A program made the translations under genes and the position numbers. Shown one piece after another: positions 16,801-25,307 of a stretch of DNA of 64,000 nt. The stretch is from assembly GCF_002855555.1 (NCBI RefSeq), contig NZ_PKRT01000001.1:620001-684000 (forward strand), written 5' to 3'. How positions within the stretch are numbered: the stretch's first letter is position 1; every line of letters starts with the position of its first letter. The notes under the pieces were generated by a model. It saw nothing but the letters and a program-made list of their open reading frames with translations. It was not told the DNA's origin and did no database searches. Origin of the DNA: Novosphingobium sp. TH158 (GTDB lineage: Bacteria > Pseudomonadota > Alphaproteobacteria > Sphingomonadales > Sphingomonadaceae).

Positions 16801-17272
16801 AAAGATCGCGCGGCGGCACCAGCACGAGGTGCAGGCCGGCCGAATGACCGGCCAGCATCGCCAGGGTAATCTGGCACACGCCCTTGTCCTGCCATTCGCC
16901 ATCGGGCGTCGCCATGCGCCCGGCAGAGATCAGGCGGCACAGGCGGCCATAGGCCTTGCGATCCTGCGGATAGGCAAGGAAGACCAGCCCCTCCACCGTC
17001 TCGATCCGGCAGCCGATCACCGGGGTCAGGCCCAGCGCCTTTGCCTCGGTATGGATACGCACGACGCCGGCCATCGAATTGACATCGGCGATGCCCAGCG
17101 CATCGTAGCCCAGCGTACGGGCCGTGGTGACGAGGTCCACGGCATCGGAGGCTCCGCGCAGGAAGGAAAAGCAGCTCGCCAGCCCCAGCTCGACAAAGGG
17201 TGCGCGCGCAGGCGGCGGCAGGCCGGCAGGATCGGCACGGCGGCGTTCAGGCGTGAGCGGCGCTTCGGGCAT
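13880..17272 (-). CDS. dnaE2: Error-prone DNA polymerase (C-family, DnaE2)
   Basis: SOS-inducible translesion polymerase, 1130 aa. The N-terminal PHP domain (FVELGLASCFSFLRGASDAVDL), the catalytic acidic motif PDIDVDFEHERREE, the finger segment GLGVFQVESRAQMN-like region and a C-terminal OB fold (VQVAGVVLIRQRPGSAKG...TIEDESG) are in the expected order. The start ATG at 17272 shares its A with the stop TGA of imuB, so the pair is translationally coupled; conserved sequence starts soon after. DnaE2 copies past lesions with ImuA and ImuB and causes damage-induced mutagenesis. It is the last gene of the LexA-controlled cassette. Confidence 0.97.
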   Translation of the reverse strand: MPEAPLTPERRRADPAGLPPPARAPFVELGLASCFSFLRGASDAVDLVTTARTLGYDALGIADVNSMAGVVRIHTEAKALGLTPVIGCRIETVEGLVFLAYPQDRKAYGRLCRLISAGRMATPDGEWQDKGVCQITLAMLAGHSAGLHLVLVPPRDLSTELTVEVAGNVIAFAQASSPREGALLTAPIATLLPHLCACLPGLRHIAASYLYAGNDAARIATLDALAGAHGLSILATNDVLYHAPDRRPLHDVMTAIRHKTTVARAGYLLEANGERHLKSPQEMCRLFARWPHAIAAARELADACRFSLDELRYEYPEESCPDGFSPQQHLERLTWQGAGHRYPHGLPEDVRTALERELALIGKLDLARYFLTIKDIVDFARAQDPPILCQGRGSAANSAVCYVLEITAVDPARHALLFDRFISEDRNEPPDIDVDFEHERREEVIQYIYQRYGRHRAGLCATVIHYRPRMAIREVGKAMGLSEDVTGALARTVWGGYGRRVNEDHVAAETGVDLNDPHLRRVLALTEQMIGMPRHLSQHVGGFILTQGPLTETVPIGNGAMPERSFIEWDKDDIDALGILKVDVLALGMLTCIRKCLDLLRGHHGQDLTLATVPREDPAVYDMLCRGDSLGVFQVESRAQMNMLPRLRPRCFYDLVIEVAIVRPGPIQGDMVHPYLKRRRGAEKVEIPAPGPAFGPPDELTSILGRTLGVPIFQEQAMKIALDAAKFSGAEANRLRKSMATFRSRGMVAELEEMMVGRMIARGYDPEFAARCFNQIKGFGEYGFPESHAASFALLVYVSAWLKCHYPAAFACGLLNSQPMGFYAPAQIVRDAREHGVQVLPVDVNASGWDCTLEEAGGAIALRLGLRQVDGFPEAAAARILAAREAGGPFRDLRELQERAGLSPALIERLAAADCFTSLTLGRRQALWDARSLIAAPDLPLFAAMQARDEGAELRPTRLPAMPLCEEVVADYQTQRLSLKAHPLAFLRASLAERGFVRAADLARRKFRSAVQVAGVVLIRQRPGSAKGVCFITIEDESGVANLVIWPDMMEKYRKVIMGARLMEVRGRVEADDDVIHVIVTSLIDATAALHGLSDDLLAPAMDRADHVARPVHGRHPRDVRVIPKSRDFH

Positions 17273-18831
17273 CAGGCGCAAAGCCCCTGCAGGAACCATT
17301 CGGGAGCCCCGCCGCGCCCGTCTCCGGCAATACCGGAGCGATAGATCCAGTAACGGCGGCCCCGGTCGTCCTCGATGCGGTAATAGTCGCGCAGGCGCGC
17401 GCTGGAGCGTTCCCGCCACCATTCCGGCGCAATGCGCTCCGGCCCTTCGACACGGGCAATCTCGTGCAGGTTGCCGCGCCAGCGGAAACGGCGGGGCAGG
17501 CCATCGGGCGTGGCATAGAGCACGGCAATCGCCTCCGCCCGGTCAAACAGCATCAGCGGGCGGGCATGGAAGGCGAATTCGCCCTGGCTGGCAGGCTGCG
17601 GCCCCAGGGGTGCTTCCCAGCGCTGGGCACGCTCGGGGATGTGGCTGGCCTGGCTCACCGGCCGCCGCACCGCCTCTGCGCCAAGCCGCACGACAAGCCG
17701 GTCGATACAGGCGGCAAGGCTGGTGCCGTTGTTCTCGCTGGCGGCATCGAAATCGGCCTGCGACAGGGCCAGCGGTTCGCACCATGGCGCGCGCAGGCGG
17801 ACCATCTCGATCCCGAAACCGGCTTCGACATCGTCAAGCCGCGCCGCGAACAGGCGCAGGATATGGGCCGCATCCCGGCTTGCCGAGGCGAGTTCCAGGC
17901 GTCGCACCAGCACTTCCCCATCGACGCGCCACAGCCCCGCCTCAAGCCGCCGCGCGCCCTGCCCGCGCCCTTCGAGCAGGCGGGCCATGTCTGCGGCCAG
18001 ATCGGCCATCACCCGGTCCAGCAGGTCGCGGTGGCGGATCGGTTCCATCAGGCGGCGCTGGACCAGCGGCACGTCATGGGCGATCACCGGCAGCAGCGGC
18101 TCGGGCAGCCTGCCTTGCAACTGGTCCAGCCTGACCAGCGGGTTGGCCGCCGGGGCGTGCCGGTTGCGGAAACGCCGCGCCAGCGCCGCGCGCGCCACGC
18201 CGCCCAGCTCGCCCACCCGCTTGAGGCCAAGGCGGCGCAGCAGCAGCAGGACATCCGGATCGAGGCGGAGCGCGGCGACCGGCAGTTCGTCAAGGCTGTC
18301 GCCCGGCTGGAGCACTGCCCCGGCAGGCCCGAAATGGGCCATGGCCCAGGCCGCCCCGGCGGTAGGAGCGATCGCCGCGCGCGCAGCCAGCCCCCGGCCG
18401 TCGAGCCGCGCAGCAACATCGGCAAGCAAGGCCGCCTCTCCGCCGAACAGGTGCGATACGCCGGTCACGTCCACCACCAGCCCGTCAGGCGGATCGAGCG
18501 CGCTCCACGGCCCCCAGCGCTGCGCCCAGAGCGCCAGGCGTTCAAGGAAGGCCAGGTCGCCCGCCGGATCGGCAGGACTGGTCATCAGCGCAGGGCAGAT
18601 CGCCCGGGCATCGGCCAGCAGGGCTTCGGGCCGCGCGCCGGCCTCCAGCGCCGCCGCGTTCACCGCCGCGATGCGCGGGCCGTGGGCGGTTTCGGCAATC
18701 AGGGCATGGGGAAGCGCATCGGGCCCTTCCCCCCGGCGGCAGGCCTCAGCCAGTCGCCAGCGATCGATCGCCAGGCTGGTGCACCAGATCGACAGGATGC
18801 GGCGGGCAGGCTTTGAGCGCTCCTCCTTCAT
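17272..18831 (-). CDS. imuB: Inactive Y-family polymerase homolog ImuB
   Basis: A 519-aa DinB/UmuC-like protein. Its N-terminus (RRILSIWCTSLAIDRWRLAEA) lacks the catalytic Asp pair of active Y-family polymerases, as in all ImuB proteins, while the palm/finger order and the HhH-containing region (LDPDVLLLLRRLGLKRVGEL) are retained. ImuB serves as hub linking the beta clamp, ImuA and DnaE2. The start ATG lies 86 nt inside the imuA ORF and the stop shares one base with the dnaE2 start. A longer ORF to 19035 is only overlap with imuA. Confidence 0.93.
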   Translation of the reverse strand: MKEERSKPARRILSIWCTSLAIDRWRLAEACRRGEGPDALPHALIAETAHGPRIAAVNAAALEAGARPEALLADARAICPALMTSPADPAGDLAFLERLALWAQRWGPWSALDPPDGLVVDVTGVSHLFGGEAALLADVAARLDGRGLAARAAIAPTAGAAWAMAHFGPAGAVLQPGDSLDELPVAALRLDPDVLLLLRRLGLKRVGELGGVARAALARRFRNRHAPAANPLVRLDQLQGRLPEPLLPVIAHDVPLVQRRLMEPIRHRDLLDRVMADLAADMARLLEGRGQGARRLEAGLWRVDGEVLVRRLELASASRDAAHILRLFAARLDDVEAGFGIEMVRLRAPWCEPLALSQADFDAASENNGTSLAACIDRLVVRLGAEAVRRPVSQASHIPERAQRWEAPLGPQPASQGEFAFHARPLMLFDRAEAIAVLYATPDGLPRRFRWRGNLHEIARVEGPERIAPEWWRERSSARLRDYYRIEDDRGRRYWIYRSGIAGDGRGGAPEWFLQGLCA

Positions 18832-19459
18832 GGCGCAGGATCCATTCTCCGGGGGGATGATTGCGCGCGCGGAACAGTTCGGCGTGCCATGCCGGCTCGC
18901 CGGGCGCGCGCGGGTTGCGTTGCGGCAGGGACGATCGCGCCGACTTCGCCTGCCAGCGCATCCGGGCCGAGCCAAGATCGCGCCCGGCCTGCGTGCGAAT
19001 GAGCCACAGGGGAACCCCGTGCCGCTCCACCGCAAGGCTCAGCCGGCGCGAGGCGGTGAAATCGAGCGAGCGGGGATTGCCCGCGATCTCGCCGATGACG
19101 AAGGCCAGGTCGCGGCAGCGCAGGCCTTCCTCGATGGCGAAAAGCGCATCCTCGGGACTGGCGGCGCTGACATGGACCAGCCGGTGGCGCAGTTCGCGCG
19201 GCAGTCCCGGGCGATAGGGGCGGCCCGAAAGGCGGATCGCCGCCTTGTCCTGAACCCACAGCCAGCTTCGTTCATCGGGCGTGTCTGCTGCCGGATCACG
19301 CAGGGCATCGCGCAGGTGGTCCTGTGCGAAGGCCAGCGCCAGCGCCGCCCCCGCGCCATCGCCGGCGGGTGCGAAAACCTCGGCATGCAGGGCCGGCTGG
19401 CCAAGCCCGGGGCGCCACTGCGCCGCCTGGGCGGCGGAAAGGGAATGAAGGGCGGTCAT
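18746..19459 (-). CDS. imuA: Translesion-synthesis accessory protein ImuA (RecA/SulA-like)
   Basis: A 237-aa RecA-fold protein of the imuA-imuB-dnaE2 cassette. Visible segments are SWLWVQDKAAIRLSGRPYRPGL, HVSAASPEDALFAIEEGLRC and LSLAVERHGVPLWLIRT, matching the core strands of ImuA; a canonical Walker A motif is absent. The final ~29 codons overlap imuB, longer than the usual few bases; the tail (ACPPHPVDLVHQPGD) looks atypical. A consensus LexA box lies 17 bp before its start codon, so the cassette is directly SOS-controlled. Confidence 0.9.
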   Translation of the reverse strand: MTALHSLSAAQAAQWRPGLGQPALHAEVFAPAGDGAGAALALAFAQDHLRDALRDPAADTPDERSWLWVQDKAAIRLSGRPYRPGLPRELRHRLVHVSAASPEDALFAIEEGLRCRDLAFVIGEIAGNPRSLDFTASRRLSLAVERHGVPLWLIRTQAGRDLGSARMRWQAKSARSSLPQRNPRAPGEPAWHAELFRARNHPPGEWILRHEGGALKACPPHPVDLVHQPGDRSLATG

Positions 19460-19475
19460 GTCGAATCGTTCCTAT

Positions 19476-19490
19476 GTTCTATTTATGTTC
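19476..19490 (-). promoter_or_regulatory. LexA (SOS) box of the imuA-imuB-dnaE2 operon
   Basis: GTTCTATTTATGTTC fits the alphaproteobacterial LexA operator GTTC-N7-GTTC exactly. The edge of the box is 17 bp upstream of the imuA ATG (19457-19459), an ideal repressor position. A third GTTC occurs 4 bp further (19468-19471), with a different spacing. Confidence 0.88.
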
Positions 19491-19530
19491 TCATCAGGCG
19501 CGATTCGCAATTCCTCCTTTCGTCCGCATG

Positions 19531-19560
19531 AAAAAAGGGCCGCCCCGGCAGGAGCGGCCC
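19531..19560 (-). terminator. Rho-independent terminator of the amino-acid permease gene
   Basis: Read on the minus strand, GGGCCGC and GCGGCCC form a 7-bp stem with a 10-nt loop, followed directly by six T residues (19536-19531). It lies 23 bp past the permease stop codon and insulates that gene from the imuA promoter. Confidence 0.85.
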
Positions 19561-19583
19561 CAGTTTCAGGATGACGGTGCCTG

Positions 19584-21182
19584 TCAATCCACGCCGGGCA
19601 TCGGCGGAACCGAAGTCGGCGGTGCGTCCGGATCGTCCTCATGCACTTCCACGACACCCCGGCCGACATGGCTGTGGTGGCGGCTGTAAAGGAAGTAGAT
19701 CGCCAGCCCCAGAACGGCCCAGCCCAGGAACAGGGTCAGGGTGTAATGGTCGAGGCTGAAGAACAGGTAGAGACAGCCCACGATCGCCAACGGAGCCACC
19801 AGCATGACCGCCGGCGTGCGGAACGGACGATGCCGCGACGGATCGGTCCGGCGCAGAACGAGCACGGCAATGGCCACCATGGCAAAGGCGAACAGCGTGC
19901 CCGAGTTCGAAATGTCCGCCAGCGCGCCCACCGGGAACAGTGCGGCGAACAGGGCGACGAACACGCCGGTGATCATCGTGACCACGTGCGGCGTCTTATA
20001 CTTCGGATGGATGCGCGAGAGCGCCTCGGGCAGCAGGCCGTCGCGGCTCATGACGAAGAAGATGCGGGTCTGGCCGAACATCATCATCAGCACGACCGAA
20101 GGCAGGGCCAGGCCGGCGGCAAGGCCGACAAGGTTGCCGATTTCCTTCCAGCCGATCTCGCGCAGGGTCCAGGCAAGCGCTTCCTTCGAGCAGACCACCG
20201 CATCGTTGGCGATGCTGGCGCAGGCCGCGGCCATGGCCGTGGCATCACCCGGGGCAATGCCCTTGCCATTGGCATCGAGCAGCGGCTGCGCGCCCACCGT
20301 GCCGATGACGCCAGAGGCGACCAGCAGGTAGAAGATCGTGCAGATGGCAAGGCTGCCGATCAGGCCGATCGGCATGTTGCGCTGCGGGTTCTTGGTCTCT
20401 TCCGCCGCGGTCGAAACCGCATCGAAGCCGACATAGGCGAAGAAGATCGACGCCGCCGCCGCCGAAATGCCGCCGAAGCCGAGCGGTGCGAACGGCTCGA
20501 AGTTCTCGGCATTCATCACCGGCACGGCCAGCACGACGAAAGCCGTCAGCGCGGTGATCTTCACCACCACCAGCACGGCGTTGACGAAGGCGCTTTCCTT
20601 GGTGCCGATGATCAGCAGCCAGGTAACCAGCAGGGCGATGACGAAAGCCGGCAGGTTGATATAGCCGCCCACCTCGATGGCCGAAGCCAGTTCAGGCGAA
20701 GGCGCCGCGCCGAAGGCCAGCTTGATGTGCGCGATCAGGGCATTGGCGTTGACCACTTCCTGCGGCAACCCGATCCCCAGGTATTCGCGCAAGAGCCCGA
20801 CGAAATAGCCGGACCACCCCACCGAAACGGCCCCCGCCGCAACCGCATATTCCAGCACCAGCGCCCAGCCGACCATCCAGGCCAGCAGTTCGCCCATCAC
20901 GGCATAGCTGTAGGTATAGGCGGAGCCGGAAACCGGCACCATCGAGGCCATTTCGGCATAGCACAGCGCGGCAACGGCACAGACGACGCCGGCAATCACA
21001 AAGCTGAGCATCATGCCCGGCCCGGCCTTCTGCGCGGCTTCGGCGGTCAGCACGAAGATACCCGTACCGATGATCGCGCCGACACCGAGCATGGTAAGCT
21101 GGAACGCCCCCAGCGAGCGGTGCAGCGATTTCTTTTCTGCCGTCGCCAGAATGGCGTCCAGCGGTTTAACTCGACCGAACAT
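19584..21182 (-). CDS. APC-family cationic amino-acid permease
   Basis: A 532-aa polytopic membrane protein with about 12-14 helices. The first helix contains the unwound substrate-binding sequence [14 protein letters not shown] typical of APC transporters; [24 protein letters not shown] and [16 protein letters not shown] are the characteristic loops of the CAT subfamily. The ATG at 21182 follows a GGGGAG ribosome-binding site; the longer ORF is not supported. The short hydrophilic C-terminus is rich in Pro and Asp. The likely role is proton-coupled uptake or exchange of a cationic or small neutral amino acid. The transcript ends at the hairpin 19531-19560. Confidence 0.9.
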   Translation of the reverse strand: MFGRVKPLDAILATAEKKSLHRSLGAFQLTMLGVGAIIGTGIFVLTAEAAQKAGPGMMLSFVIAGVVCAVAALCYAEMASMVPVSGSAYTYSYAVMGELLAWMVGWALVLEYAVAAGAVSVGWSGYFVGLLREYLGIGLPQEVVNANALIAHIKLAFGAAPSPELASAIEVGGYINLPAFVIALLVTWLLIIGTKESAFVNAVLVVVKITALTAFVVLAVPVMNAENFEPFAPLGFGGISAAAASIFFAYVGFDAVSTAAEETKNPQRNMPIGLIGSLAICTIFYLLVASGVIGTVGAQPLLDANGKGIAPGDATAMAAACASIANDAVVCSKEALAWTLREIGWKEIGNLVGLAAGLALPSVVLMMMFGQTRIFFVMSRDGLLPEALSRIHPKYKTPHVVTMITGVFVALFAALFPVGALADISNSGTLFAFAMVAIAVLVLRRTDPSRHRPFRTPAVMLVAPLAIVGCLYLFFSLDHYTLTLFLGWAVLGLAIYFLYSRHHSHVGRGVVEVHEDDPDAPPTSVPPMPGVD

Positions 21183-21582
21183 GCGGTTCTCCCCAAAGTC
21201 GTTGCCCGCGAAACTAGCGGCGCAGAGCCACTTGGCAAGCAGGAAACACGTGCATTCCCCAGCATGGTTGCCCGCTGGTGCCGGGCACAAGATCCTGTCC
21301 TACAGGCGGGAATTGTGGCTATGGTCCCTCATGCCCCCTCGCCCGGCCCGCTTGCCCAGGTTCAAGACCCCCGCAAAACCGGAAGCCTGTGGCCCGATCG
21401 GCGGCATTTTTTATTTTCTTCCGCCGGTTTCACCGCCCGATCAGCGCGAAACTCCCGGAATTCCGAGCCTCCTGCAGGTTCACGCGAGGTTTACACCGTG
21501 TCAACTGTGTCAACCTCAAGCCCTGATCCGGCCAGCCTCCCGGTGCTGGCGCTCCGCCGCATTCGCGCCTAAAAGGACCGTC
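21183..21582. other. Intergenic region between permease and panB (no gene seen)
   Basis: This 400-bp divergent region must contain promoters for both flanking genes. It has a conspicuous T-rich tract (21406-21420) in otherwise GC-rich DNA, and complementary short segments (AACCGGAAG near 21382 and CTTCC-GCC-GGTT near 21419) flanking it. I see no convincing ORF, known riboswitch or tRNA. Confidence 0.5.
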
Positions 21583-22452
21583 ATGTCATCGACTTTCCAG
21601 CTCGACACCGCGACCAGTCGCGCCAATCCAACCCCCGCGCCGATGAAGCGCCTGACTGTTCCCGCGCTGCGCAAGCGCAAGGTGGACGGGGTCACGGCCG
21701 AGCCCATCGTGGTGCTGACCGCCTATACCGCGCGGCAGGCGCAGCTGCTCGATGCCCATTGCGACATGCTGCTGGTTGGCGACAGCCTGGGACAGGTGAT
21801 CTACGGCCTGCCCTCCAGCGTCCCGGTGACGCTGGACATGATGGCGGCGCACGGCGCGGCAGTGGTGCGCGGATCGTACCATTCGGTGGTTATCGTCGAT
21901 ATGCCCTTCGGCTCCTACGAAGCCTCGCCCCGGCAGGCTTTCGAAAGCGCATCGCGGCTGCTCAAGGAAACGGGCTGCGCGGGCGTGAAGCTGGAAGGCG
22001 GAGAGGCGATGGCGCCGACGGTCGAATTCCTGGTCCAGCGCGGCATTCCGGTGGTCGGCCATGTCGGCCTGACACCGCAGGCAGTCAACGTGCTGGGCGG
22101 CTACAACGCGCGCGGGCGCAGCGAGGCGGAAGCGAAGAAGATCGTCGCCGATGCCCGGGCCCTCGATCGCGCCGGAGCCTTCGCCGTGGTCGTCGAAGGG
22201 GTGGTCGAACCCATCGCCATCGAGGTCACTCGCGCAATCTCCTGCCCCACCATCGGCATCGGCGCATCGGCACAATGCGACGGCCAGGTGCTCGTCACCG
22301 ATGACATGCTGGGCATGTTCGAAAGGGTCCCGCGCTTCGTGAAGCGCTACGAGGAAATTGCCGGGACCATATCGGCCGCAGCAGAACGTTATGCCGGCGA
22401 AGTTCGTGCACGGAACTTTCCGGGGGTTGAGCAAACCTACCAGCCGAAGTAG
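21583..22452 (+). CDS. panB: 3-methyl-2-oxobutanoate hydroxymethyltransferase
   Basis: First enzyme of pantothenate (vitamin B5/CoA) synthesis; transfers a hydroxymethyl group from 5,10-methylene-THF to 2-oxoisovalerate. The 289-aa protein has the metal-binding Asp residues in [10 protein letters not shown] and [11 protein letters not shown], the VKLEGG strand, and [11 protein letters not shown] carrying the catalytic Glu. A good AAAAGGA ribosome-binding site precedes ATG 21583. The N-terminal ~20 residues before [13 protein letters not shown] look like a nonconserved extension. The gene is not accompanied by panC. It is followed 35 bp later by the DUF475 gene in the same direction. Confidence 0.96.
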   Translation: MSSTFQLDTATSRANPTPAPMKRLTVPALRKRKVDGVTAEPIVVLTAYTARQAQLLDAHCDMLLVGDSLGQVIYGLPSSVPVTLDMMAAHGAAVVRGSYHSVVIVDMPFGSYEASPRQAFESASRLLKETGCAGVKLEGGEAMAPTVEFLVQRGIPVVGHVGLTPQAVNVLGGYNARGRSEAEAKKIVADARALDRAGAFAVVVEGVVEPIAIEVTRAISCPTIGIGASAQCDGQVLVTDDMLGMFERVPRFVKRYEEIAGTISAAAERYAGEVRARNFPGVEQTYQPK

Positions 22453-22487
22453 TCCGCCGCGTCCAACTCCAACACCAGAGGCCCGCC

Positions 22488-23534
22488 TTGCTCCGTTTCT
22501 ACAAGGGATCCATCCTTTTCACCCTCGTCTGCCTCGGGCTCGGCGCATGGTATGGCTGGGAACTGCACGGCACGATGAGCGGCATGCTCGGGCTGCTGTG
22601 GATCGTCTTCGTCCTGTCGATCCTCGAAATCTCGCTGTCCTTCGACAACGCCGTGGTCAACGCCACCGTGCTGCAAGAGATGGACGAGGTATGGCAGCGC
22701 CGCTTCCTCACCTGGGGCATGGTCATCGCCGTGTTCGGCATGCGCATCGTCTTTCCGCTGGCCATCGTGGCGATTGCTGCCGGACTGGGGCCGGTCGATG
22801 CGGTGCAGCTCTCGCTCAACGATCCCAAGCGCTATGAGGAAATCGTCTCCAGCGCGCACGTCGGCATCGCCGGATTTGGCGGCGCCTTCCTCGCCATGGT
22901 CGGCCTCACCTTCTTCTTCGATTCCGACAAGGAAGTGCACTGGATCCACTGGCTGGAAAGCCGCCTCAGCCGCTTTTCCAGCATCAAGGCGCTGGAAATC
23001 GCGCTGCTGCTGATCGTGTTCTACCTGATCTCGCTGCTGCTCGACGATGCCGAGGCGCTGACCTTCATGGTCGCCGGCACGATGGGGCTGGTCAGCTTCA
23101 TCGCCGTGGAAGCGATCGGCACGATCATGGAAATGCGCGAGGAAGCGCACCGGGCCGCAGGGGCAGTCGTCCGTTCGGGCCTTGGCGGGTTCCTCTATCT
23201 CAACGTGCTCGACGCCTCGTTCAGCTTCGACGGCGTGATCGGCGCCTTCGCCCTGTCCAACAACATGATCGTGATCGCGCTGGGCCTCAGCATCGGTGCC
23301 ATGTTCGTGCGTTCGATGACGATCATGCTTGTCCAGAAGGGCACGCTGGCGGAATACCGCTATCTTGAACACGGTGCCTTCTGGGCCATCATCGCGCTGG
23401 GCGGGATCATGCTCGCTTCGGCCCGGTTCCATATTCCCGAAGCCATCACCGGTCTGATCGGTGCCGCGCTGATCGGGCTGTCACTGTGGTGGTCGGTCCG
23501 GCACAACCGCAAGGAGCATCAGGCCGCCGCCTGA
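22488..23534 (+). CDS. DUF475 / TerC-like integral membrane protein
   Basis: A 348-aa protein with about nine membrane helices. The motif LEISLSFDNAVVNATVL with a repeated SFSFDGVIGAFALSNN in the second half is the hallmark of DUF475, related to TerC metal exporters; the acidic residues in these two helices probably form an ion site. The start is a TTG at 22488 with AGAGG 6 nt upstream; the next ATG would remove the first helix. Function is not established; a role in metal homeostasis is inferred from TerC. Its stop codon abuts directly with the convergent TPR gene. Confidence 0.82.
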   Translation: MLRFYKGSILFTLVCLGLGAWYGWELHGTMSGMLGLLWIVFVLSILEISLSFDNAVVNATVLQEMDEVWQRRFLTWGMVIAVFGMRIVFPLAIVAIAAGLGPVDAVQLSLNDPKRYEEIVSSAHVGIAGFGGAFLAMVGLTFFFDSDKEVHWIHWLESRLSRFSSIKALEIALLLIVFYLISLLLDDAEALTFMVAGTMGLVSFIAVEAIGTIMEMREEAHRAAGAVVRSGLGGFLYLNVLDASFSFDGVIGAFALSNNMIVIALGLSIGAMFVRSMTIMLVQKGTLAEYRYLEHGAFWAIIALGGIMLASARFHIPEAITGLIGAALIGLSLWWSVRHNRKEHQAAA

Positions 23535-25307
23535 TCAGGGGCGAGCGGCCCGGCGGCTGAGCGCTTCAGCCAGTTCGGGCTCCTGCTTGCGCGCCTTGAG
23601 CGCAAGGGCCAGGGCCTGTGACGCGACCGGGCTCGACGGCTGGAGCGAAAGCGCCTCGCGCGCAACCTTCTCTGCCGCCGCGCCATCGCCAAGCCGCAGC
23701 AGCGCATAGCTGAGGTCTGCCAGCAGCCGGACATCGCGGGCACCGTTGCCGCTGCGCAGGTTGTCCAGCAGCAGGCGCGCCTTGCCCCAGTCCCCGGTCG
23801 ACGCCGCGTAGTCGGCCGCGAAGCGGATAGCGGTCGGGCTCTGGGGATGGGTCGAGAGATAGGCTGCAACCATCTGCGCGCCAAGCTCGCGCTGGCCCGC
23901 TCGCGTGGCGGAAAGGACCATGCGGATCAGCAGGGGCCCATCGCTGCGCACCCGCGCCGCTTCGGCATAGCGCTCTGCGGCCAAGGGCCAGTTGCCGGCA
24001 GCGAAGTAGGCATCGCCGGCCAGCGCATCGGCAGAGGCCATGCCCGGCCAGTCACCGCGCAGGCGTTCGGCCAGGCCAATGCCTTCCGGTGCCGCGCCGC
24101 CGTGCAGGGCCATACGGATGCGCGAAGCCGCGATATCGGCGGCACCCCCTTTGGCTGCGCCGATGTCGAACGCCGGCGCCAGGCCGCCATTGCCGACCGC
24201 CGCTGCGCGATCGAGCAGCGGAGCTGCCGCGGTCCGATCGCCAAGGTCTTCATAGGCGCGGGCCACCAGGGTCAGCAGATAGGGCGAGGCCGAGGGATGC
24301 CCTGCCCGCGCAGCGAACCGCTCGATCACCTGCTTCTGCTGCCCGGCCTCGTAAAGCGACCGCGCCAGCAGCTCCTGCGCCACCTCGTTCTGCGGCTGGA
24401 TCTCGACAAGCCGCCGGAAGGACTCAATGGCGAGGTTGGCATTGCCGCTCTGAAGATCGATCACGCCCGACAGCAGCAGCGCCGAGGGCATGGCGGCTAT
24501 CCCCTTGCCCAGCCGGTTCAGCTTGGCCCTGGCCAATGACATGTTGCCAGCCCGCGCGGCGAGCACCGCCTGAAGGTAATGCGCGCGCGGCTCTGCCACG
24601 CCAAGGTCCAGCATCTTGCGGGTTACCGCCAGCATCTGGCGATAGCGGCCCAGCTCACCCAGCGTCGCGGCGAAATCGCCCAGGATGACGCCATCGTTGG
24701 GGGCCTTGAGCAAGGCGGCCTCGAACCATTGCAGGGCGGGCTCCGGGCCAAACTGCTCGCGGATCGCCAATGCCCGGAAGCCCAGCCCGCGAACGCTGCC
24801 GGGATCTGCGGCAAGCGCCCGATCTGCTGCCGCGATGCCGTCAGCCTGGTTGCCCATGCGATAGCGCAGCTGGGCAATGTCGATCCAGACATCGGCATTG
24901 CCGCCATCGAGGGTGAGAGCCTTGTCCAGCACGCCTGCCGCATCGGCAAGCTTGCCCTCGGCCATGTCGAGCCGCGCCAGCACGCGCAGGCCCTGCACGG
25001 CATCGCCGGCGGCGAACTGTCCCGGGCCAAGCCACTCGCGCGCCTTGTCCCTCCGGCCCTGAAGCAACATGGCCTCACCCATGCCTACGGCCAGCCTTTG
25101 CCGGTCCGCACCCTGCGACTGGGCTTCCTTCAACGCGATCTCCGCAGCGATCCCGTCGCCCCGCGCCAGTGCCCCGCGCGCCTTGGCGAGCGCCGCATCG
25201 GCGTTCGATCCACCAGCAGCCCCGGGTGCCGCAAGGACGAGCGCCACTGCCGCGGCAATGCCGCCCACCAGCCCCACCCTGCCGCGCTGGCTAGGCCTGC
25301 AGGTCAT
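23535..25307 (-). CDS. prsT: TPR-repeat protein of the PEP-CTERM/exopolysaccharide cluster
   Basis: An exported 590-aa protein: signal peptide (basic start, VGLVGGIAAAVALVLAAPGAAGG) followed by tandem tetratricopeptide repeats through the whole length, for example AVLDKALTLDGGNADVWIDIAQLRYRMG in parts and PSALLLSGVIDLQSGNANLAIESF in parts. It is the last gene after prsK-prsR and overlaps prsR by 17 nt. PEP-CTERM/XrtA loci typically contain a large TPR protein (PrsT family); this assignment is by context and architecture. It probably acts as periplasmic scaffold in polysaccharide export. The symbol is tentative. Confidence 0.7.
   Translation of the reverse strand: MTCRPSQRGRVGLVGGIAAAVALVLAAPGAAGGSNADAALAKARGALARGDGIAAEIALKEAQSQGADRQRLAVGMGEAMLLQGRRDKAREWLGPGQFAAGDAVQGLRVLARLDMAEGKLADAAGVLDKALTLDGGNADVWIDIAQLRYRMGNQADGIAAADRALAADPGSVRGLGFRALAIREQFGPEPALQWFEAALLKAPNDGVILGDFAATLGELGRYRQMLAVTRKMLDLGVAEPRAHYLQAVLAARAGNMSLARAKLNRLGKGIAAMPSALLLSGVIDLQSGNANLAIESFRRLVEIQPQNEVAQELLARSLYEAGQQKQVIERFAARAGHPSASPYLLTLVARAYEDLGDRTAAAPLLDRAAAVGNGGLAPAFDIGAAKGGAADIAASRIRMALHGGAAPEGIGLAERLRGDWPGMASADALAGDAYFAAGNWPLAAERYAEAARVRSDGPLLIRMVLSATRAGQRELGAQMVAAYLSTHPQSPTAIRFAADYAASTGDWGKARLLLDNLRSGNGARDVRLLADLSYALLRLGDGAAAEKVAREALSLQPSSPVASQALALALKARKQEPELAEALSRRAARP

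Noticed and set aside
14768..17344. 858-aa plus-strand ORF opposite dnaE2
   Set aside because: Antisense shadow in high-GC DNA; the minus-strand frame has all DnaE2 motifs and the shadow has none.
19641..21572. 643-aa plus-strand ORF opposite the permease gene
   Set aside because: Hydrophilic mirror of membrane-helix codons; the real gene has a ribosome-binding site, APC motifs and a terminator.
21183..21582. Small ORF or pan-motif riboswitch upstream of panB
   Set aside because: No ribosome-binding site or protein-like composition, and no match to the pan-motif bulged stem that I can see.
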